64,000 nt of DNA from the NCBI RefSeq assembly GCF_014174165.1, contig NZ_JABEQN010000006.1, positions 1 to 64,000 of the forward strand, read 5' to 3'. The notes beneath the pieces are model-generated. The model was not told the origin of the DNA and searched no databases. It saw nothing but the letters and a program-made list of their open reading frames with translations. How positions within the stretch are numbered: the first letter of the stretch is position 1; each line of letters begins with the position of its first letter. Shown piece after piece: positions 1 through 8,241 of the stretch. The DNA is from Gluconacetobacter dulcium (GTDB lineage Bacteria > Pseudomonadota > Alphaproteobacteria > Acetobacterales > Acetobacteraceae). A program made the translations under genes and the position numbers.

Positions 1-1
1 C

Positions 2-103
2 CGTGACCTATACAACGAAATCTGGCTGCTCGAACGGCACGGATTCATGTCTCCCAACGCAGTCCGAGCCAAGGCTCTGGCCAATGCGGCTATCGCCGCT
101 TAG
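2..103 (+). mobile_element. C-terminal tail of a transposase (left-edge partial IS)
   Basis: Frame 2 reads an open 33-residue C-terminus ending at TAG 101-103, containing NEIWLLERHGFMSP. This style of tail occurs at the C-terminus of integrase-core (DDE) transposases; that family assignment is from memory and tentative. The rest lies outside the window. The IS end is probably near 115-125, where the sequence changes into the reverse strand of the neighbouring TonB receptor gene. Its insertion explains the abrupt end of that receptor. No target duplication can be seen because only one end is present. Confidence 0.5.
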
Positions 104-106
104 GCT

Positions 107-757
107 TCAACTAACTGTCTCAAAAACCGAGGCCGGTACACCACCGCCCTGCGAGAGTTCCATCCCGGAAATATTGTCCTGGATTTCAGCCTGATCGATG
201 TTGAGCCCGTTATACTGAAGGAATCCCTGATCCCCCATGGGGATTCCGTCAAGTGTCGCCCCGATCTGGCTCTGATTGAAACCACGAACATAAAGCGTGT
301 TGGCCAGGGTATCCAGACCGAAGGCATCGTCGGACGCGAATGTCACACCGGGCGTGGTCGCCGACAATATCTGCATAGGGCTCGTGCCGGCCACAAAGCG
401 GTCCATGACATGACGCGTCACGCTTGATTCCGCACCATGCGAGCGAAAACGCGAAGCCTGAATGCTGACCTCCTCCTCACGGGGCGGCGCACCCTTTCCT
501 CCGGCTTCATTCCGGTGGACCGGCCGCGCATGATTTTTCTTGCTGACGGTATCCGCGCCATAAGCCGAAACACATCCCGACGCCATCAGCAGCGACAGTA
601 CAGGCAGAATCATCCGACGACGCAAAGCAGGACTGGAATGCCGCCGCATATCGGAATCGACGCCCTCTTCATCACCGCGAATAACAAGTCGCGCCCCCGT
701 CTTCATGAACACGGCACCATCGACCCTATTCGCGAGAGACGCATTTCGTTTCTTCAT
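107..757 (-). pseudogene. TonB-dependent outer-membrane receptor, 3'-truncated
   Basis: A 216-residue open frame covering only the export signal and plug domain of a TonB-dependent receptor. The ATG at 757 is chosen because AAAGGAG lies about 8 bases upstream. A hydrophobic signal segment sits near residues 49-68, after an unusually long charged N-terminus. The plug follows (SPMQILSATTPGV, then TLYVRGFNQSQIGATLDGIP, a typical plug pattern). The 22-strand barrel that should follow is absent: the frame runs into the IS at the left edge and stops at a TGA supplied by it. The truncated product cannot form a transporter. It sits downstream of, and in the same direction as, the amine dehydrogenase operon, so it may once have served uptake for that pathway (inference). 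Confidence 0.8.
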
Positions 758-960
758 CGTAACACTCCTTTCACAGAAAGATATTCCAGTCCCCTCGCCG
801 ACCCACAGAATGAGTACAGACAAGTTTAGAATCTATACTGATCGTCCCCGCTCCCAGCCCGCCGATATTCCACCGGAAACCGGATCTGGATAAATAAAGA
901 CGGAATTCAGACCCGACCGCCCCTATGCCTTCTTTTTGGCCGACATTGTAAAGACCACAC

Positions 961-1404
961 TCAAGGCCAGGGATACGCAGGTGCCGTCAAACCACGCGCC
1001 GCAAGAATGTTCGCGACTTTCCTGCGATACTCGACAACATTTCCGATATTTTCCGCGCGAAGCCTGGCCACCTCCTCCGCCGTGAACGGCCTGGAGTCCG
1101 GCGACAAGGACTTTCCCGCGAAAGTCTTCATGATGTAATTCAGCACGGCCGATATGTCCTGATCGCTCAGGCTCGACCCGACAACTCCCGGAACATGCAT
1201 GATATAGGCACGCCCTTCGGGAATATCGGCAAACATGCCCACCTGGCCGATAAAATTGGGTATGCCGTGTGACGGCATCCCTTCGCCATCAGCCAGATGA
1301 CATCCGGAGCATTTGAGCAGATATTCATTTCGCGTCGGCATTGCCACCGCCGCGCATGAAGACGCCAGAACCAGCAGCCCCGCCCCGAGGATTGTCCGAA
1401 TCAT
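961..1404 (-). CDS. small periplasmic c-type cytochrome (second of the amine dehydrogenase operon)
   Basis: 147 residues with a signal peptide (MIRTILGAGLLVLASSCAAVA) and one haem-binding motif, C32-S-G-C35-H36. The gene starts inside the stop codon of the preceding cytochrome gene (ATGA overlap at 1401-1404), so the two are translationally coupled. It is the last gene of the amine dehydrogenase operon. The likely role is to carry electrons from the dehydrogenase or its first acceptor toward the membrane chain (inference from context). It is monohaem, so it is not a MauG-type dihaem maturation enzyme. It has no blue-copper motif, so it is not amicyanin or azurin. Confidence 0.8.
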   Translation of the reverse strand: MIRTILGAGLLVLASSCAAVAMPTRNEYLLKCSGCHLADGEGMPSHGIPNFIGQVGMFADIPEGRAYIMHVPGVVGSSLSDQDISAVLNYIMKTFAGKSLSPDSRPFTAEEVARLRAENIGNVVEYRRKVANILAARGLTAPAYPWP

Positions 1405-1847
1405 TTTAACGCAGCGTCCCGCATCATCATGATTTTGGCATGAGACGGCGGCGCCGCACGCGTGCGCGCAAAATCCTCCCCCGCGGCATGCGTGTCGATA
1501 CCGTTCAGATCGTTGAATATATAGTTGGCAACCAGAGCCAGTTCGCCGTCGCTCAGATGATTCTGCGGCGGCATGGCAAGATCCGAATATGTCTCCCCTT
1601 CCGATACGATCTTTCCGACCAGGCCGGTCAACGCAACACCCGCGATATATTGGGTTCTGCCATCGCCCATCCCCTGCCAGAGCCGCTTGTTCGTCAGGGG
1701 TGGCGCGAGACCCGCCTGACCATTGCCGTTGCTCTGATGGCAGGCAGCGCAATTGTTCAGAAACAGGTCCTTTCCGGTATCGGCGCAATAGGCCGACGAC
1801 GCCAGAAGGGTCAACGCCAGACAGAAAATACCGGCCGAATACTTCAT
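1401..1847 (-). CDS. small periplasmic c-type cytochrome (first of the amine dehydrogenase operon)
   Basis: 148 residues: signal peptide to about residue 21 (LLASSAYC-AD), haem motif C33-A-A-C36-H37, and a candidate axial methionine at M92 in DLAMPPQNHLSD. This is the usual class I, alcohol-dehydrogenase-cytochrome style fold. The ATG overlaps the stop of the light-chain gene (ATGA, 1844-1847). Position directly after the TTQ subunit suggests it is the physiological electron acceptor, a place taken by amicyanin or cytochrome genes in known amine dehydrogenase clusters. That role is inferred from gene order only. Confidence 0.8.
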   Translation of the reverse strand: MKYSAGIFCLALTLLASSAYCADTGKDLFLNNCAACHQSNGNGQAGLAPPLTNKRLWQGMGDGRTQYIAGVALTGLVGKIVSEGETYSDLAMPPQNHLSDGELALVANYIFNDLNGIDTHAAGEDFARTRAAPPSHAKIMMMRDAALK

Positions 1848-2383
1848 TCCGCCATCCCCACGACCACGGCAACAGTGCAGTGGACGCCACTGCCTCCATT
1901 CGCGATACACCAGCTCGACTCGCTCGCAAGCCCCATGCGATATCCGGGGCGATCGCGTTCCTGACGCGTACACTCCTCGCCGCAGGCCCCGGCCTTCCCG
2001 CAACAATCGTTGTAGGAGACAAGGTAATTCTTGTTATCCTTCGGATTCCTGCATGTCCCGACCCAGGCAACCTTCGAGGGCGTCGTTCCAGGCGGACACT
2101 GCGTCACGCTTCCCCCACACTTGCTGCACAGCGATCCATGGAGCGAGCAATACCGCCAGTAGTCGCAATTATCGGGGATGGCGTTGGGATCACTGACATC
2201 CCGCGCGTGAGCGACGCCGTTGGAATTATCGTAAGGCAGCATCGGCAAAACCGCCCCCCCGACGAAAATCCCCCCCGCCTTGTGCAGAAAACTCCGTCTT
2301 CCGGCACGTCCGGCCAGGCGCCGCATACGCGCTTCCGCACGGGTATCGACCCATGAAAGCAGACTATCGATCAGATTATCCAT
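1844..2383 (-). CDS. aauA: TTQ-dependent amine dehydrogenase light (beta) chain, aromatic-amine-dehydrogenase type
   Basis: 179 residues. The catalytic small subunit oxidises primary amines to aldehyde and ammonia with a tryptophan tryptophylquinone made from its own two tryptophans. A twin-arginine signal (R29-R30-S-F-L-H-K) is followed by a Cys-rich domain with 12 cysteines, enough for the six disulphides of the family. TTQ tryptophans are W107 (AWVGTC) and W158 (SSWCIAN), with NDCCGK near 125-130. The stretch SYNDCCGK and the C-terminal WCxAN...HCTxxVxVG pattern resemble aromatic amine dehydrogenase more than methylamine dehydrogenase, as I recall those sequences. The ATG at 2383 is preferred over an upstream TTG because GGAAC precedes it and it gives a normal pre-sequence. 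Fourth gene of the operon. Confidence 0.87.
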   Translation of the reverse strand: MDNLIDSLLSWVDTRAEARMRRLAGRAGRRSFLHKAGGIFVGGAVLPMLPYDNSNGVAHARDVSDPNAIPDNCDYWRYCSLHGSLCSKCGGSVTQCPPGTTPSKVAWVGTCRNPKDNKNYLVSYNDCCGKAGACGEECTRQERDRPGYRMGLASESSWCIANGGSGVHCTVAVVVGMAE

Positions 2384-2447
2384 CAGAAATGTTCCAATAT
2401 TTTGAACGGGCAATAAGGGTTAAAGAGTGAGTCCGAAGACACTCGGA

Positions 2448-3047
2448 TCAGTATTGCGCTACCGCCCGGTCATCGAGATAAGCCTGGATCGAACCGACCT
2501 TCATCTCGAAAGCATTGAACAGACTGTCGAACTGTTCCCGGCTGTTGATGAGCCCCTTGGCGCGGATGATGCCGTGTTCGTCGAAAAGCACCGCATAGGG
2601 CAGGCGTGCGACACGATAGGCCAGCCCAAGTTCCGCCGAGACGACATACGGATAGCTGGAAAGTCGGGCATTTTCGATAAAGCGTTTGTGCTGCCCATCC
2701 TCGCCATCGCTGGCCAGGATGACATCCAGCCATTGACCTTCCGACTTCCGAACCGAATCCAATATAGGCAGAAGCTTTTTGCAGATCGGGCAGGTCGGCG
2801 ACAGAAAGAATACCAGCGTCGATCGCAGGGATTTCGGCCCTATGACGGCCTGCCCGCCCGTAAGGCTCGGAAGACTGAATTCGGGCGTGCGTTGCCCCAC
2901 CTCGGGACCGGAATCGTTGACCAGCGCGCCCATGGGAGAAATTCTCTCGAAAAGAATTCCAACCTGGCGCGCGAGAGTCCAAAGACCGATCGCCAACGCC
3001 AGCACGACGAAAGTCAGAATCACAAGAAGGAAGACAACGAGTTTCAT
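2448..3047 (-). CDS. mauD: MauD-type thiol-disulphide protein for amine dehydrogenase light-chain folding
   Basis: 199 residues: N-terminal membrane anchor (residues 3-24), then a periplasmic thioredoxin-like domain with the redox motif C86-P-I-C89 in FFLSPTCPICKKLLP. MauD works with MauE to form or isomerise the many disulphides of the TTQ light chain (established for mau clusters). It lies between mauE and the light-chain gene in the order heavy-E-D-light, matching both mau and aau operons. Length is normal for MauD. The gap of 64 bases to the light-chain gene is the widest in the operon. Confidence 0.87.
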   Translation of the reverse strand: MKLVVFLLVILTFVVLALAIGLWTLARQVGILFERISPMGALVNDSGPEVGQRTPEFSLPSLTGGQAVIGPKSLRSTLVFFLSPTCPICKKLLPILDSVRKSEGQWLDVILASDGEDGQHKRFIENARLSSYPYVVSAELGLAYRVARLPYAVLFDEHGIIRAKGLINSREQFDSLFNAFEMKVGSIQAYLDDRAVAQY

Positions 3048-3069
3048 GACAAATCCCTGTAGACAGAAG

Positions 3070-3585
3070 CTAGCTGGCGCGCGTCACCATGGACGAATTG
3101 GCAATGATCTGATCACCGAGCAGAAAGACGACCCAAAGCAAAAACCCGCCGAAAGCCGCCACGGCATAATCCAGACCACCCGAAGACGAACTCTGTTGCG
3201 TCATCGCGATCGCGATCAACCCAAGAAGAATGCCGTTACGAACGACCAGCGGCCACGACAGCACCTGCGCTCCACCACCGCATCCACACTCTATATTTAT
3301 ACGGCCTCGATTTATGTTTATGGAAATCCCAAAGGAATAAAAAAACAGAAGCAGAGCCGCCAACGAAAGACCGAACATCCGTAACGCCGGCAATTCCTGG
3401 CTGAAGACGACCAGCAACTCCGCACCCACGATGGATGCGGACGCCGCGCGTACAAGCCGCAAAGGAATCAACCTGTAATCTTCGACGTAACCGGTAAAAA
3501 CCGTAAATCCCGATATCTTATGGAAAAACGCACGCAGAAACACCAACGCGATCAACGTCGATATCGATACGGAAAGCATTGACAT
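3070..3585 (-). CDS. mauE: MauE-type membrane protein
   Basis: 171 residues with about four to five hydrophobic helices and the characteristic C100-G-C102-G-G-G pair near the third helix. MauE is an integral membrane partner of MauD needed for light-chain disulphide maturation. The start ATG shares a base with the heavy-chain stop (TGATG at 3583-3587), giving tight coupling. The TTG just upstream is not needed. The ORF is intact and of the expected size. Confidence 0.85.
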   Translation of the reverse strand: MSMLSVSISTLIALVFLRAFFHKISGFTVFTGYVEDYRLIPLRLVRAASASIVGAELLVVFSQELPALRMFGLSLAALLLFFYSFGISININRGRINIECGCGGGAQVLSWPLVVRNGILLGLIAIAMTQQSSSSGGLDYAVAAFGGFLLWVVFLLGDQIIANSSMVTRAS

Positions 3586-4733
3586 CAATGCGCACCCATA
3601 ATCATGGTCGCGAACCCGAAATCGGTCCTTTGCGCGGACAGCTTCAGGGAATAGCCGTTCTTCGGGTTGATATCGTATTTTACGATAATATTCTTCTTGA
3701 TATCCAGACCGAAGAGATTCGTCTGCTCGCCCTTCACGACGCCGATCGTCGAAATATCCTTTACAGGAGAGCGGGATACGATCTTCTTTTTCTTCATGTC
3801 ATATGCCCAGATCTCGGTCGCACCATGATGATGCGTGCCTTCATGACGATTGGAGGACATGGCCATGAACATGATGCCCGTCTCGCTGTCATAGGTCATC
3901 ACACCATAGCCGGAGGCCCCCCAACTGCCGGGAACGCCTTTCGTCGCAGCTATGACATCGACTTTCCTGATGACGCCGGACGCATCGGATACGCGATAGA
4001 GATTTCCATTGTAGGACAGGAACACCAGATCGGAATCGACACGAGCGGACGCCAGAAAAATCGGATCTTCATCGACATCGAAGATCTTCTCGCTCTTCTG
4101 GCTCGTAAAACTCTGCCCATCGGGGCTCAGCTTGAATGTCGCAAAGCTCCCGTCGCTACAGATCGCCGAATAGCCATATCCGCTTTCCATAGGATAAATG
4201 CCGTAACAGCCGGGCGAAGGGATTTCCTTTACGACTTTTCCCCTTTCCAGATCCACGACGGTCACCGACGTCGCGGGGGTGGCGTTCTGGATATAGATGA
4301 ATTTTTCATCCGCGCTCAAACGCAACTGCGCGGCGTCGGGCGTATATTGCGTCAATTTATAAGGAAGTATTATTTCCTTTTTAACCGTATTTGTCGGAAC
4401 ATCAAAAATCTGCAGAACGTCTTCACCAGTGCCATACGCAACACGGCTCAGAAACCCCGATGCCATGTAAGCCGTATTGCCATCACGCGACAATGTCGCC
4501 AGTCCCCAGGACCCTCCGCTGACGTTCCCCTTCAACGTCAGATCCTTCGTCGAGAAGATATAGATCGTACTGGTCGCCATATCCATCTGATTGACAAAGA
4601 CATTCGGACCCGGCGACATCCTCTCCTTCACGCTCACCACTTCAGGTACAAAAGCCGCATCATCAGCCCAGGCTCCGACAGGAAGCAAAGCCAGACCAGC
4701 CAACCAGAACCAGACCGAGGACTTTTTACTCAT
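3585..4733 (-). CDS. aauB: TTQ amine dehydrogenase heavy (alpha) chain
   Basis: 382 residues: Sec signal (MSKKSSVWFWLAGLALLPVG, cleavage near AWA-DD), then a seven-bladed beta-propeller of about 40-residue units without a quinone of its own. The motif HEGTHHHGATEIWAYDMKKKK matches the conserved SHK/G-x-EIWVxD region of methylamine and aromatic amine dehydrogenase heavy chains. It forms an alpha2-beta2 enzyme in the periplasm with the light chain. The start at 4733 is set by a strong GGAGGTG about 9 bases upstream. First gene of the operon. Whether it is the aromatic or methylamine type is judged mainly from the light chain. Confidence 0.83.
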   Translation of the reverse strand: MSKKSSVWFWLAGLALLPVGAWADDAAFVPEVVSVKERMSPGPNVFVNQMDMATSTIYIFSTKDLTLKGNVSGGSWGLATLSRDGNTAYMASGFLSRVAYGTGEDVLQIFDVPTNTVKKEIILPYKLTQYTPDAAQLRLSADEKFIYIQNATPATSVTVVDLERGKVVKEIPSPGCYGIYPMESGYGYSAICSDGSFATFKLSPDGQSFTSQKSEKIFDVDEDPIFLASARVDSDLVFLSYNGNLYRVSDASGVIRKVDVIAATKGVPGSWGASGYGVMTYDSETGIMFMAMSSNRHEGTHHHGATEIWAYDMKKKKIVSRSPVKDISTIGVVKGEQTNLFGLDIKKNIIVKYDINPKNGYSLKLSAQRTDFGFATMIMGAH

Positions 4734-4796
4734 CGCGGCTTTCACCTCCAGCATTCGTTCCGTTATCGGAGCAGAACGGCGGGAGGCTCGATATCC

Positions 4797-4835
4797 ATTT
4801 TCGAAAATTTTTCCTGTATGGAAACGTTCGAACGT
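4797..4835. promoter_or_regulatory. two TTCGAA-centred palindromes in the divergent promoter region
   Basis: Within the 148-base gap between the amine dehydrogenase operon (minus) and the AraC-type gene (plus) there are two perfect 12-bp palindromes: ATTTTCGAAAAT (4797-4808) and ACGTTCGAACGT (4824-4835). Both share the core TTCGAA and their centres are 27 bp apart. Position and symmetry suggest an operator. AraC proteins usually bind direct repeats, so another dimeric regulator is equally possible. Confidence 0.45.
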
Positions 4836-4881
4836 CGTATATTCTGTTTCGACCTCAAAAAGGAAACCGCTGGTTACAGAG

Positions 4882-5820
4882 ATGGCACAAGGGCTGGATT
4901 CAACGACCCATGTTTTTTTTGCGCCCTCCTTTCAGGAGTCAGGACTCCCGCTGTGGAATCAGCGCTATATACAGTTGGGGAAGGGTACGTTCAAAGGAAC
5001 GGTCTCGGTTCTGACCTTCGGCAAGCTGACGCTCATCGAGGAAACGATCAATGTATCGGTCGGCCAGACGACATGTCCGCCGGACGGCACGATCGCGGTC
5101 GTTTTCCCCGCCCATCGGAGCGAATTGGGTACGATCAATGGGGAAGTCCGATCGGACAAGGCTTTCGTCCATGTCGGCGGCAGGGAAATCACCGTAAGCG
5201 GCGCGGAAAACTGCCGCGCTTATTACCTGCTTGTCCAACAAACCGATCTGCCGGAATTTGATTTCCGGAAATTCGGTGCCATCACACCGGTCGCCCCCTC
5301 CCTTCACATCGCGGAGATGTCGGCATGGCTTGCGAGCCTTTTCGCCGGCACATGGCAGCCGAAGATACGCTTGTCCGGGCGGACCGATCAGGTCCTGTCC
5401 GAAATCCTCCTCGATCGTGTCAAAGACATCCTCACCGAGATTCAGCAGAAAGCCAGCATTGCCCCGCTCCGCGGGACTTTCTCATACAGCCTGTTCCTCA
5501 AGGCCCAGCGTTTCATCGACGATTATGATGACGCGATCATGTCCGTGACCCGACTGACTGAGGAACTGAACATCCCGCCCCATATCCTGCGCGCGGCATT
5601 CGTGCAGACGACGGGCGTCTCCCCCCGCCTGTGGCTTCGTCAGCGGGCTTTGGATCGCGCGCGCCGCGCAATGCTCGATCCGGCGCAGGCCGGCAAGGGC
5701 GTATCCCAGATCGCCCTGGAATGCGGATTCTTTCACTTCGGACGTTTCGCGGGATATTACGCCGAAACCTATGGCGAACTCCCGATCGTGACCATCCGCA
5801 ATACCTTGTCGATCCGATAG
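4882..5820 (+). CDS. AraC-family transcription regulator, divergent from the amine dehydrogenase operon
   Basis: About 312 residues. The N-terminal part (LPLWNQRYIQLGKGTFKG) resembles the sensing half of EutR/FeaR-like AraC regulators. The C-terminal roughly 100 residues form the two helix-turn-helix units (SVTRLTEELNIPPHILRAAF, then GVSQIALECGFFHFGRFAGYY). The divergent arrangement suggests it controls the dehydrogenase operon in response to an amine (inference). FeaR regulates an aromatic amine pathway in E. coli, which would fit an aromatic amine substrate. The start is uncertain: the frame is open upstream and no strong ribosome site precedes the ATG at 4882, but the domain begins here. 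Confidence 0.75.
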   Translation: MAQGLDSTTHVFFAPSFQESGLPLWNQRYIQLGKGTFKGTVSVLTFGKLTLIEETINVSVGQTTCPPDGTIAVVFPAHRSELGTINGEVRSDKAFVHVGGREITVSGAENCRAYYLLVQQTDLPEFDFRKFGAITPVAPSLHIAEMSAWLASLFAGTWQPKIRLSGRTDQVLSEILLDRVKDILTEIQQKASIAPLRGTFSYSLFLKAQRFIDDYDDAIMSVTRLTEELNIPPHILRAAFVQTTGVSPRLWLRQRALDRARRAMLDPAQAGKGVSQIALECGFFHFGRFAGYYAETYGELPIVTIRNTLSIR

Positions 5821-5845
5821 AGCGCGCGTATCGCCCTCGGTTATT

Positions 5846-6782
5846 GAGTGTCCGTCCAAGATCATCTTGAATCATTGGAATTGTTTGTGATTCCCTATCA
5901 GCGCGCCCGGTTCGCAGGAGTTTCTGAAGTGGACCGCCGAGAGCCGTGCCCGATATGACCGGAGCCAGCTTCGCTATCCGAGCGATCTGACGACGGACGA
6001 GGAATGGTCACTGATCGCTCCCTTGAGCCCGGCTGCCCGGCGTGGCGGCGCCAAGCGGACGGTGGATATACGGGAGGTCATGAACGGCCTGATGTATGTT
6101 CATGGAACGGGTTGCCAATGACGCGCGATCCCGAGAGACCTTCCGCCGCGCAGCACGGTAAATTACTATTTCTGCCACTGACAGCATGACGGCACACTCG
6201 ATCGTCTGCACCGTCCACTCTACATCCCTCTGTCGGGCGCAGGCGGACCATGAGGCCAGCCCGACAGCGGCGATCATCGACAGCCACAGCGTCAAGAACG
6301 CCGAAAAAGGGGGCGGAGTACCGATCCATCCGGTTTTGACGCCGGCAAGAGGATCAAGGGCAAGAAGCGGCATGTCCTCGTCGATACGCAGGGCCTGTTG
6401 ATGGAGGCAACGGTCCACGCAGCCGATATCCAGGATCGTGATGGCGGCGTCATGCTGATGGCGACATTGTTCGGGCTGTATCCGTTCCTTCTGAAACTCT
6501 ACGCCGACGCGGGCTATCAGGGGGCAAAGTTTCAGCAGGGACGGGCGCATGTCTGCCGTTGTGTGAATGTCGAGATCATGCGGCGCTGTGACATCGGAAA
6601 TTCGTGGTATTGCCCAAGCGCAGGATCGTGGAGCGCACCATCGCCTGGTTGAACCGCTGCCAACTGCCTGAGCAAGGATTGGGAGTGCCTCAATCGCAAT
6701 GCACTCGCTTTCCTCCGATGGGCCTCAGTCCGGATGATGCTCAGAAGGCTCTGTAATCATACATCATGATCTTGGACGACTC
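5846..6782 (+). mobile_element. decayed IS5-family (IS427-like) element, copy 1
   Basis: About 937 bp. The left end GAGTGTCCGTCCAAGATCAT is nearly matched in reverse at the right end, which has lost about four bases. Transposase pieces: RARYDRSQLRYPSDL ... TVDIREVMNGLMY in one frame and DAGKRIKGKKRHVLVDTQGL ... YADAGYQG in the -1 frame, the usual two-ORF layout. An A5G5 slippery run lies at about 6303-6312, and the catalytic IIDSHSVKNAEKGG region is kept. Lesions: an extra codon-length insertion (ACG), a premature TGA after GTGCQ at about 6119, and a frameshift in the C-terminal part. Inactive. No target duplication was identified. Confidence 0.8.
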
Positions 6783-6988
6783 TGCGCGAAACTGCCTCCC
6801 AGTGCTATTTGCCAAAGTAAATCTGGAAGAAGTATCTTTCGATACGATAAACAGGATGCGGTTTCTATGGTGACCCCACAGGTCAATTTCAAACTACTCA
6901 CTCAGGGAAATGGCATTTTTGAAGAGATCTGATGCTTGATTATTGCAGAATAAGTTTTATATTTTGCATACTCAAAGTGAGATGTGGA

Positions 6989-7240
6989 ATGGCTCAATTC
7001 GACTACAGTTCAAAGGTGCGGCGCGTATCGCCCTCCTCGGCGATGGCTCGCGTTCTGCGCGATCTTCACCGGGGCTTACCCGCGTGGGCGCACATGAAGG
7101 GCCGCGCAATGCCTGGCGGCACGGCTCGTACGGAAGAAGGGCTCCGTCAACGTGGTCTCGTCACGGGCTCCGGTCACAGTCTGTCCCTCACCGAGGCGGG
7201 CCGCGAGTGGGTCGCGCATATTGAGTCAGGAGGAGAATAA
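6989..7240 (+). CDS. small protein with winged-helix-like C-terminus, unknown
   Basis: 83 residues starting at ATG 6989 (TGTGGA just upstream). An ATG at 6932 in the same frame is possible but adds a Cys/aromatic-rich stretch that looks non-coding. The C-terminal half (TEEGLRQRGLVTGSGHSLSLTEAGREWVAHI) has the pattern of a short winged-helix DNA-binding domain of the sort found in phage and plasmid proteins. It lies alone between an IS remnant and AT-rich DNA. Weak evidence; it may be a relic. Confidence 0.4.
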   Translation: MAQFDYSSKVRRVSPSSAMARVLRDLHRGLPAWAHMKGRAMPGGTARTEEGLRQRGLVTGSGHSLSLTEAGREWVAHIESGGE

Positions 7241-7421
7241 ACGGACCTCCTTGCCCTGTTCCCAGAGAGTGGTGTCCGGTCCTCGCCTGTCGGGATCCCG
7301 ATGTCGGTCCACATCGTTAAATAATATGCACGTCAAATTTATATATAAGCGAACAAAGTCAAATAACAAACTTCGCGAATCAATGATATAAGTTAATGAC
7401 TTAATAATATTAAATAAGCAG

Positions 7422-7458
7422 CCTCTATTCGGGCAATCAAGCCCGAGTAGAGGTTTTT
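7422..7458 (+). terminator. intrinsic-terminator-like hairpin abutting a start codon
   Basis: A 13-bp stem (CCTCTATTCGGGC, 7422-7434, with GCCCGAGTAGAGG, 7441-7453; one U-G pair), loop AATCAA, then five Ts. The ATG of the next gene begins at 7459, directly after the T run, and its only ribosome-site candidate, AGAGG (7449-7453), is buried in the 3' arm. It could be an attenuator or an RBS-hiding switch rather than a plain terminator (inference). Confidence 0.65.
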
Positions 7459-8241
7459 ATGCCAACAGTCCTTCGTCCACTCCTGGACGCAATTGAGATA
7501 AACCACGGGCCCAGAATCGAGCTCGGTCGATATTTTCTTCAACTCGCAGAGGAAGCTCGCCAAATTGGAATATCGCTACATATGGGGCGCGGTAGCGGTC
7601 GCTTGAATGAAGTAAACAAGAGGAATCAGGACACTTGGAAACCCTTGGGACCCGTCTATGATCCTAGCGTTTCTAGTATTGACGAGGGGAACTCCATCTA
7701 CATCGAAGGACAATGTGAGGGTGAACCAGTCCTGACGTTGATCCTGCGCCGGTATGATTGGCCGCAAAGCACGCTCCGCGAAGAATGGGAGTCTGGCCGC
7801 TTCGCCTATCGTGACCCGGACATCCAGATGGACCCAGGCGAACGATGGATCGCCGAAGCACCTGCGGCTGGAGAAATTTCGGGCCGGGTAGTGTTCGTCG
7901 GCGGTTTGTGGTCGCATCCGACATTCCGTCGCAAGCAATTGCCAGTGCTGAGCATTGCTTTGATGCGGAGTATTTCTCTCGCAACATGGCGCCCCGATTT
8001 CGCCATCGGTATGATTGAGACTGGGCCAATGACACGTGCTCTGCTTCCTCTCTACGGCTACCCGCCCATCCAGCCAGGAATGATGATCGTCGGTGGCTGG
8101 CGCACCTTTGAAAGCAATCTGATATGGGAAACGCCGAATATGCTCACGGAGCATGTTTTGAATAGTTTAATAGGCCCGGATCAGCCTGATCAAAGGAATC
8201 GACGTGACGAAGGTATCCGTCGCGCTCGTGCGCCAAGGTAA
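7459..8241 (+). CDS. unknown protein of the IS-bracketed island, possibly acyltransferase-like
   Basis: 260 residues, not recognised. It is soluble, with no signal or membrane segments. The middle part (GRVVFVGGLWSHPTFRRKQLPVLSIALMRSISLATWRPDFAIGMIE) has a beta-strand, basic loop, helix rhythm reminiscent of a GNAT acetyltransferase core, but no clear acetyl-CoA motif can be claimed. AGAGG lies five bases before ATG 7459, inside a terminator-like hairpin. Base composition is lower in GC than the core genes. The 3' end overlaps the convergent neighbour by about 75 bases. The C-terminal roughly 25 residues (DQRNRRDEGIRRARAPR) may be read-through beyond an older stop. Confidence 0.5.
   Translation: MPTVLRPLLDAIEINHGPRIELGRYFLQLAEEARQIGISLHMGRGSGRLNEVNKRNQDTWKPLGPVYDPSVSSIDEGNSIYIEGQCEGEPVLTLILRRYDWPQSTLREEWESGRFAYRDPDIQMDPGERWIAEAPAAGEISGRVVFVGGLWSHPTFRRKQLPVLSIALMRSISLATWRPDFAIGMIETGPMTRALLPLYGYPPIQPGMMIVGGWRTFESNLIWETPNMLTEHVLNSLIGPDQPDQRNRRDEGIRRARAPR

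Noticed and set aside
961-1404. MauG-type maturation enzyme at the end of the amine operon
   Set aside because: Only one CxxCH motif and 147 residues; MauG is dihaem and more than twice as long.
3579-5261. 560-codon plus-strand open frame over the amine dehydrogenase heavy chain
   Set aside because: Antisense shadow of the heavy-chain gene: the minus strand has a signal peptide, RBS and family motifs, while the plus frame is Arg/His-rich without domains.
5846-6782. Active IS5-family transposase genes
   Set aside because: Premature stop, insertion and frameshift in copy 1; catalytic Asp and slip site deleted in copy 2.
7459-8241. Acyl-homoserine-lactone synthase (LuxI) for the 260-residue island protein
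   Set aside because: The GNAT-like rhythm is weak, and the conserved LuxI arginine/glutamate pattern and a luxR neighbour are not seen.
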